Of a stretch of 64,000 nt of DNA, positions 59,601 through 64,000 are shown piece by piece (the first letter of the stretch is position 1; each line of letters opens with the position of its first letter). The stretch covers positions 8,128,501 to 8,192,500 of the forward strand of contig OZ038528.1 in the NCBI GenBank assembly GCA_964036665.1, given 5' to 3'. The notes under the pieces were generated by a model. The model did not search any database and was not told the DNA's origin. It saw only the letters and a program-made list of their open reading frames with translations. The position numbers and the translations under genes were made by a program. Source of the stretch: Gordius sp. MW1 (Eukaryota > Nematomorpha > Gordioida > Gordea > Gordiidae).

Positions 59601-60593
59601 TTACCGATTTCACAATGTGCACTCCTTTATGACCTTATATTTCAATCATAAAAAGTTTGGAAACGGGTACGAGATGGTCAAGAATTCAAAAAATTACATT
59701 TCTACCAAAAATATTTATAGATTGTGGTATAATCAATTATCACAAGAACATATGATGATGTTTGTTTTTTGTCAAATTGCAAATTTATAAAGAATATATG
59801 GTAAATAAATAATGATATTGGATTAAAAATAAATTTAAATTTTGAACTTTATTTTTTATGATTGAAATATAATAATATAAAATCATGATATTATGATATG
59901 GCATAAAGCCAAAAATAAAATTTTATTAAGTGCAGTTTCAAAATGACTTGTTAGATTAATTATACTTTGGAAAGTAGAAATTAACTTAAATAAAATCTAA
60001 AATTAAATTTAATTCAAACATAACTAGTTATAATAACAAAACTAAATGGGTAGGAAGATAACATAATTTTTACTTGGCATAGTTATAAAAAAAATTATTT
60101 TATAAATGCAATACACTTTCTTTCTATATTAATTTTATATATGGGCAATGATTTTAAAAAAAAATACCAATCACAAGAAAATTTAATACTTATAATATGG
60201 ACAGTAGTATTAATTGGATAGCAACAAATTATTTCAAAACTTATAAGTATTGTTATAAACTTACGGGCATTCAGACAATATTTGTTCATCCGTTCTAATT
60301 TGAATAGGTGCAATATCTTCTGAATTTTCCTTAAAATTTGTGCAACACTTTGTAACTTTTTCATCAAATGAGTTGACTAAATCTTCTAAAGATAACGAAA
60401 ATCTATCAAGAAAGTTATCTGATGCATTGATATTGTCATTAGAATGGTTGGCGGAATTGCAATGATAAGAATTTGTTTTTGTTCCTTTTAGATGATTGTG
60501 TAGTTGATATGGTGTATTATTAAGATCTGAAGAATCAAGCCATTCTTCTGATTCAAATTTTGCCAATGGGACGGTAAAACTTAAATCAGCCAT
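47681..60593 (-). CDS. FEZ1/UNC-76 family kinesin adaptor, 8 exons
   Basis: Exons (minus, in order): 60265-60593, 55525-55639, 52685-52897, 51544-51673, 50647-50952, 48026-48312, 47847-47922, 47681-47793. Phases match and total 1569 bases, giving 522 residues (vertebrate FEZ1 is shorter, about 392). LEDLVNSFDEKV (69-80) is the family's acidic N-terminal signature, with IAPIQ nearby. Exon 2 carries LTGNFGSLLPIDW, and exon 3 ETAEDVIKEINRIL. Exon 5 has the coiled coil SKELVNELDLRDSLGYEKE and LKNTFITLL. Exon 6 is a Ser-rich insert. Exons 7 and 8 carry YLTTVIPYNHGKGAPDV and VPSLLTDYILK (497-507). FEZ proteins link kinesin-1 to cargo and act in axon growth. The C-terminus runs about 15 residues past the family end; a donor-like AAAGGTATTT there could instead splice to an exon not found. 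Introns hold a minisatellite and several MITEs. Confidence 0.93.
48600..50110. repeat. Minisatellite, about nine units of roughly 105-135 bases, in FEZ intron 5
   Basis: From about 49030 to 50100, a unit containing TTTTTGGCCGTCCGCTGGCT, GCTGACCAATG, AAAATGACCATTGGCC and a T-rich spacer with TTTTTCG is repeated head to tail, decaying toward the right end. Each unit has the near-palindrome CCAATG...CATTGG. Upstream, at 48780-48960, a shorter repeat with GAGGTGCCCCACCCCTCATC occurs twice. Long reading frames on the minus strand here only reflect the repeat. Confidence 0.9.
51339..51504. mobile_element. Short hAT-like MITE, ends TAGTGTTG / CAACACTA
   Basis: A 166-base element in FEZ intron 4 with terminal TAGTGTTG and CAACACTA. 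Internal inverted words (GGTCGACC, TAGTCGACTA, TTAGTCGACC) are also present. The flanks ATTTATAT and ATTAATAA match at 6 of 8 positions, consistent with an old 8-base duplication. Confidence 0.6.
53108..53737. mobile_element. hAT-type MITE, 8-base TSD ACCACAAT
   Basis: A 630-base element in FEZ intron 2 begins TAGAGCCCTGCACGGGCC and ends with the complement, TTTTGCAGGGCTCTA. Exact ACCACAAT copies flank it (53100-53107 and 53738-53745). Both ends are rich in CGGGCTCGGG-type words while the middle is AT-rich. The GC islands at 2096-3050 and 43545-43660 may be older relatives. Confidence 0.92.
55029..55185. mobile_element. hAT-like MITE of the CATGGGCGTAGCC family, 8-base TSD CCATTGGT
   Basis: It starts CATGGGCGTAGCCAGC and ends CTGGCTACGCCCATG, with CCATTGGT at 55021-55028 and 55186-55193. 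The interior has C-runs and TTTATGTTTTGTCCCC. Confidence 0.9.
55252..55428. mobile_element. hAT-like MITE of the CATGGGCGTAGCC family, 8-base TSD GTACAGAA
   Basis: The right end is GGCTACGCCCATGC and the left end is CAGACACGGGCGTAGCCAGC, with four extra bases at the tip. GTACAGAA flanks it at 55244-55251 and 55429-55436. The interior has ATTGGGATTAGAGGGGG and GATAATGATTTAGGGAGGGG, shared with the copy at 56308. Confidence 0.85.
56308..56435. mobile_element. hAT-like MITE of the CATGGGCGTAGCC family, imperfect 8-base TSD
   Basis: It starts CATGGGCGTAGCATTGGG and ends TTGGCTACGCCCATG. The flanks ATTGTATA (56300-56307) and TTTGTATA (56436-56443) match at 7 of 8 positions. It is closest in sequence to the copy at 55252. 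Confidence 0.85.
56774..56951. mobile_element. Hairpin MITE, about 0.18 kb, with GGCGAG/CTCGCC arms
   Basis: Two arms of about 75 bases are nearly complementary: TCAACTCGCCGAAAACCATC, CTCGCCG, CCCCCGGTTAAAAAAGGTCC and the mirror image. The outer ends pair less well (GGTGCCCTATCAACT with GGTGGCCCGTCAACT). It is in FEZ intron 1. No certain target duplication. Confidence 0.8.
57223..57340. mobile_element. Truncated MITE of the CATGGGCGTAGCC family
   Basis: The left end CATGGGCGTAGCC is followed by a G-run of more than 15 bases and GCAGGGGCCCTAAACG. It continues to TATGTTTTGCCCCTC, where the match stops without a right end. It is in FEZ intron 1. Confidence 0.75.
57410..57900. repeat. Dispersed repeat, copy 2 (relative at 33030-33450)
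   Basis: It is colinear with the copy in the TRPC intron: AGATAGGTAGATATTATAAA, GACCAGTTAATC, AATAATAAATA, a CCCCTTCTTCTAAAATTACG word, then GGACTGAG. The boundaries are not sharp. Confidence 0.55.
58568..58702 (+). CDS. Possible short ORF (44 codons) in FEZ intron 1
   Basis: ATG at 58568 opens a frame reading MTSANTTTGPSFNFKTNYEP, then FSNFIPNKSLK and LPSRP before TAA. Codon use is less AT-driven than the surroundings, and the peptide is Asn/Thr/Ser/Pro-rich. There is no signal peptide or known motif. It could be a first exon of an unseen gene or chance. Confidence 0.25.
   Translation: MTSANTTTGPSFNFKTNYEPFSNFIPNKSLKTKTIPSNFLPSRP
59230..59710. repeat. Diverged relative of the inverted arms at 25902-27786
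   Basis: The order of words matches the arm: CTGAAAATTTTAGC, CATTTTGGG-like, TACTTTT(C/G)AAGTT(G/A)TGG, AAAGACCAAAATC/AAAGGTCGAAAATC, then the GATTTTA/ATAAAATTTATAGG-like zone. It has many substitutions. It is in FEZ intron 1 as a single arm. Confidence 0.45.
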
Positions 60594-61346
60594 ATGAAAA
60601 ATTTAAAATTGAGTACAAATGAATGACTTCTATTCCATCGAAATATAGACAGGGCAGGGTTGTGACTTTCTAACGTGATCCGACTGCTTTATGTGATTAT
60701 GGGGAAACTTGAAATTATCTAATAGCTAGATTAAATTAAATCTAGATCTTATAAAGAAAATTAACAAATAAATGGTTTATAAATACCTGCATAAATTAAA
60801 CGAGTCACAACCTTTTTAAAAAGGGTATATGCTAATATACCGATGGTTATGAATTATTGCAACTTTTTATATAGTGAATACCTAAGTCAAATCATATAAA
60901 TAATATAGGCCTAAAAATTATCATCCTGTACATGTTCCTAGTTATTAAATATAGAAAGAATATATAAAATTTATTCAATTATATTAAAATCCATGGAGAT
61001 GTAAAAATTTTCTTTAGCGCGCAATAAAAGCAAGCTGTGAAGTCTGTATTGTTACGGCTCAGGTTGGCTTAAGGTAGAAACAGTTTATAAGCAGTATTCA
61101 ATTGTTTAATGCAGGGATGCCCTCTCCCCCCCCCCCCCCCCCAAAAAAAAGAAAGAAAATTTAAGCCTTATATAAAAAAATATTATTAATATACTTATCT
61201 ATTTTTGTAATAATCGACTTTTTTACAATTAATGCCATCATCCACTCCCTGAAAACCAAGCAAATAAAGCTTAACTTATTTTTAAAATCTTTAGCCTTAA
61301 CCAAATTGGTAATATATAAAATACTAAATTGTTAGATTAATTTAAT
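60594..61346. other. Upstream region of the FEZ gene
   Basis: AT-rich sequence with a C-run near 61127-61142. No TATA or initiator was assigned with confidence, and no exon was recognised. Confidence 0.4.
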
Positions 61347-61592
61347 TTGTTTTTTGTATTAATGCCAGATGATAAAGGTTGTGAAAGGGGATTTTATTCA
61401 TTTATGTTAAATTATGTGAAAAAGTATAATAGACCAGTACCCTCAGACCATCCAATGATTGTTGTAGTTCAAATCCTACCAATTGTTTTTAATCTGCTGA
61501 AGTCTGACCCAAACAAAACGTTTTTTTATTTTGAAGCGAGCCGGGGCCTATATTTTCTCAAATTAGTATTTTCTAAACAAATTGATATTTAA
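61347..61592 (+). pseudogene. Unassigned coding-like frame (about 80 codons)
   Basis: The frame reads GCERGFYSFMLNYVKKYNRP, VPSDHPMIVVVQILPIVFNL, LKSDPNKTFFYF. It is neither low-complexity nor a repeat seen elsewhere in this window. The layout (aromatic/basic stretch, then HP-x-IV(V), then a helix, then FFYF) recalls from memory the C-terminal part of some bacterial-type reverse transcriptases, but the DN(D) motif expected after the hydrophobic strand is absent. The family therefore stays open. There is no clear start, and the frame closes at TAA. Confidence 0.3.
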
Positions 61593-61737
61593 AATTAATT
61601 TTACCATAGTTATATATATAATGTCGTGATCCGTAACCAGCCAGCGAGTTAGAACAACATACAATCGCATTTGATATAATAATATATTTGTTTGTAACGA
61701 GTTGCACTCATGATATGTATAGCAGATGTTAAGTTGT

Positions 61738-61768
61738 TCATTCATTCATTCATTCATTCATTCATTCT
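61738..61768. repeat. ATTC tetranucleotide microsatellite
   Basis: TTCA/ATTC is repeated about seven times without interruption. Confidence 0.95.
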
Positions 61769-62021
61769 TTCTTTTTGTATTTAGTATCAATAAAGAAAGT
61801 TCTCTTCCACGTCTTTTGTACAATTCTCGTGTAAAAGCATAATAACTCCACCTTATAATTGAAAGCTCGCATCCTGTCATATCCGTCCCCCCTCTAGCAA
61901 CCATTTACCACCTATAACTAGCCCCCATTTCCCTTATCATCCATTGCTTTTAATAATAATAAAATTAATTTTTAGTAGTAAAAAACGAAACCTGAAGAAT
62001 ACAATATTGCTGCAATTTCTA

Positions 62022-62450
62022 ATATATAAAATTCTCGTGAAACGGTGTTTGGTATTCAACTCCTCCAAAACGGCTGGACCGATTTAGATGGAAATTTCTG
62101 CTAATGATTGGTAGGTCTGAGCCTAGGTTTTAAAATATATTCCAAATCTCTAAGTCATAAGACGGTCAAGTTAATTAATTTTATGCGTTTTGACGTTTAA
62201 TATAAAGTCAAACAAACGCAACCTCATGAAGTACTGCGTATTTATCGTCTGCTTTGAAAATTTGATTATAGAGTTCTTTAATAAAGGTGTATCACTTATA
62301 GTATTTTCGAGAACGTCATGCGTGTAGTGTAGGTTGTGTAGTGTGATAAATGTAGGCATGTGCTGCGAAAAATGGAAACCTTTTACGATTTTAAACATTA
62401 AATCAAAGTCATTTCTTTGCTTATTTTTCACGTCAATTATTATTATAGGA
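62022..62450 (+). mobile_element. Helitron 5 prime end, second copy
   Basis: It begins TCTAATATATAAAATTCTCG and runs parallel to the minus-strand copy at 12973-12720: CTCC(A/G)AAACGGCTGGACCGAT, GGTAGGTCTGAG, AAATCTCTAA, AAGACGGTCAAGTTA, TTTGACGTTTAATA, GCAACCTCATGA. It continues beyond the homology to about 62450 with no helicase words. The base before TC is T rather than A, so the tip may be altered. Confidence 0.7.
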
Positions 62451-63309
62451 CGGTCGTGTCCCCTCCTGCGTGGCTTAATAAATTAAAAAATCTAATTTTG
62501 TCGTTTTTGCGCGTTAAATAAGGAGAAAGTTGAAAATACTTTTAACAAAGTGCCAATAAATGTTGATATATCTCAGTTCTTCGGACCTCTAAGAAGGGCT
62601 GCCCCCCTAACTCCTAACAAGGTTATTATCCTCGGTTCTTTGGTGTTAGGTAGCGCCCCCGGGCCCCGTGTTGTTTTTGTTGAGCCTTTAATCTAAACTC
62701 TTCCATACTTCGTTGAAAAACATTTCATTTGCTGTGATATTTAAGCAGGGGAGAAAATCGGACCTTAATGTTTGAGAGCTTGGCTACGTCCATGCTTATA
62801 CCGGTTGCTTTAAGTTTTTATGAATTATCTGAGTACACTGATAGCTTATTGACCAAAGTAAGGTTTATGGGCAATGCTTTTTTACGACTCCTCATAATAT
62901 CTCAGTTTTTAATGCATATTTTAAACAAAAAGGAAGACTTGCTTAGTAAGTTAGAGGATATTCGCATGTTTCGGAAATAACCGAGATAAATGATGTTGCT
63001 CCAGGCTCGATTCGGGCGCAAAAATAAAAATGGCTTTTCGCCTCATTAGTTTTAAATTTAATGCGCAAAAGTGTACAATAAAAGTTTGCCATTTTTTGCA
63101 ATTATAGTTAGACAAAGTCAGGTATTTTGATATTAATTTAGAAAAATATTTTAATTGTTTTTATCAGAAATAGTAAAAAAGTGAAGAAAATAAAATTAAA
63201 AATTATTCATAAAGTCCCTCGACACTTCCCTATCAAAAATGTAATACCCATGAAAAATAAAAAAGTTTTTATTATCTAAAACTTCGCATCTCATACAATT
63301 GCAATCCCG
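62451..63309. other. Intergenic; one unassigned open frame at 62768-62980 (+)
   Basis: The frame starts at 62768 and includes a solo GGCTACGTCCATG (end of the MITE family), then YELSEYTDSLLTKVRFMGNA and LLSKLEDIRMFRK. It is not repeat-like after the MITE end, but no family was recognised. The rest is AT-rich apart from a GC-richer block at 62600-62665. Confidence 0.3.
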
Positions 63310-63598
63310 AGCAGGAATTTGGGACTGCATATGTTTGGGGAGGAGTTAAGCATAGACATAGGCCTCCGTCTCGGATGTGACATAGTATCCCCTTTCGTAT
63401 GCGATCTCTGCAAACAACCGGTCTAACCCAATGGTTATCATCCCCTCCATTGCAAATACAGCAAAGGCCGCAACCCCAGGCACACGACGATCAACATAAT
63501 TATCGGCCAGTACCTTAGGAAGGCTGGCTTTTTAAACACCTTGGAGCCCGTTGGCCTTAGCACCACCGACGTTGTTTTTAAATTTTTAATGATAATGA
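63310..63598 (+). mobile_element. RLE-type LINE copy D, fragment
   Basis: It reads LGCDIVSPFVCDLCKQPV, YHPLHC, then NIIIGQYLRKAGFLNTLEPV. This is the zinc-knuckle and pre-endonuclease region of the same broad LINE type as copies A-C, but it comes from a different family, since the residues between the motifs differ. It is cut on the right by the MITE at 63602. Confidence 0.7.
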
Positions 63599-63601
63599 GT
63601 A

Positions 63602-64000
63602 GGGGAGACCGGGGCTAGTCGTAGCTCGGGGTTACTATTATCTTTGTAATTATTTTTTTAAATAATAATGATATAAAATTAAAATTTAAACCATATGTGT
63701 ATTTTTTCATAAGGTATAAGTAAAAAAATTTTTGTTTATAAAAAATAAAATTAAAAATTTTTATAGAAGAAAAACGATTTTTCGGGGCTATAAGTAGCCT
63801 TGATAAAATTTGATATTATGGACATAAATTTTTTTTGGCTGTATATTTTGGACTAATTTAAGTTCTGTCTTATAAAGGGATATTTTTTATATAAAAACCG
63901 TCTACTGATTAAATTTTTAGCAATATAATATGTTAAATTGTTAATTGTTTATAAAAATGGGGGTTGGGGCTAGTTGGAGAGGGGCTAGTGCTAGCCATTT
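63602..64000. mobile_element. TA-flanked MITE, second copy, runs off the window
   Basis: It starts GGGGAGACCGGGGCTAGTCG after TA (63600-63601) and follows the copy at 24498 closely for the 399 bases visible, ending in GGCTAGTGCTAGCCATTT. It is inserted in LINE copy D. Confidence 0.85.

Overview
This is nuclear DNA from an invertebrate animal, probably an arthropod, although the sequence does not fix the species. The evidence is AT-rich DNA, spliced genes with many introns of only 34 to 61 bases, animal-specific genes (a TRPC channel and a FEZ/UNC-76 adaptor), and a dense load of LINEs, Helitrons, a Ty3/gypsy fragment and hAT-like MITEs. There is no bacterial or phage content and no CRISPR array.

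Four host genes could be assembled exon by exon with matching splice phases. (1) 15382-21559 (+): a 16-exon gene for a 1026-residue ER-membrane coiled-coil protein of the kinectin/RRBP1 type. (2) 21892-28418 (-): a 4-exon gene for RNA polymerase II subunit RPB9 (124 residues). Its last coding exon lies 6 kb from exon 3, behind an intron full of transposons, and meets the 3 prime end of gene 1. (3) 31428-42898 (-): a 16-exon TRPC-type cation channel (783 residues), with two LINE fragments in its long introns. (4) 47681-60593 (-): an 8-exon FEZ1/UNC-76 homologue (522 residues), with a minisatellite and several MITEs in its introns. These genes are not functionally linked in an obvious way; they are neighbours in a repeat-rich region.

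The first 13 kb is almost all mobile elements. 1-1645 holds the 5 prime part of an RTE-type LINE (minus strand). 3405-3745 holds a Helitron 3 prime end with part of its replication protein. From 3795 to 12115 there is a nested structure: a LINE with a restriction-like endonuclease (RLE) is split by an RTE element bounded by a 7-base target duplication. That RTE is itself split by a 3.2 kb Ty3/gypsy fragment, and the 3 prime part of the outer LINE carries a hAT-type MITE with an 8-base duplication. A Helitron remnant follows (12193-12973).

Other repeats: a piggyBac-like TTAA element (23722-25887) containing a TA-flanked MITE (24498-25271); a 1.9 kb element with 0.7 kb inverted arms and a central reading frame (25902-27786); a near-perfect 0.77 kb foldback (29676-30446); RLE LINE tails at 28815, 39060 and 63310; a third RTE copy (35236-37660); and a hAT-like MITE family with ends CATGGGCGTAGCC/GGCTACGCCCATG at 45.5, 46.4, 55.0, 55.3, 56.3 and 57.2 kb, several with exact 8-base duplications.

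No clearly new multi-gene system was found. The most useful results are the RPB9 gene hidden in very short exons, the datable nest of elements, the inverted copy of the kinectin-like gene's upstream region (13412-13540 against 15223-15348), and the inverted-arm element with an unassigned protein.
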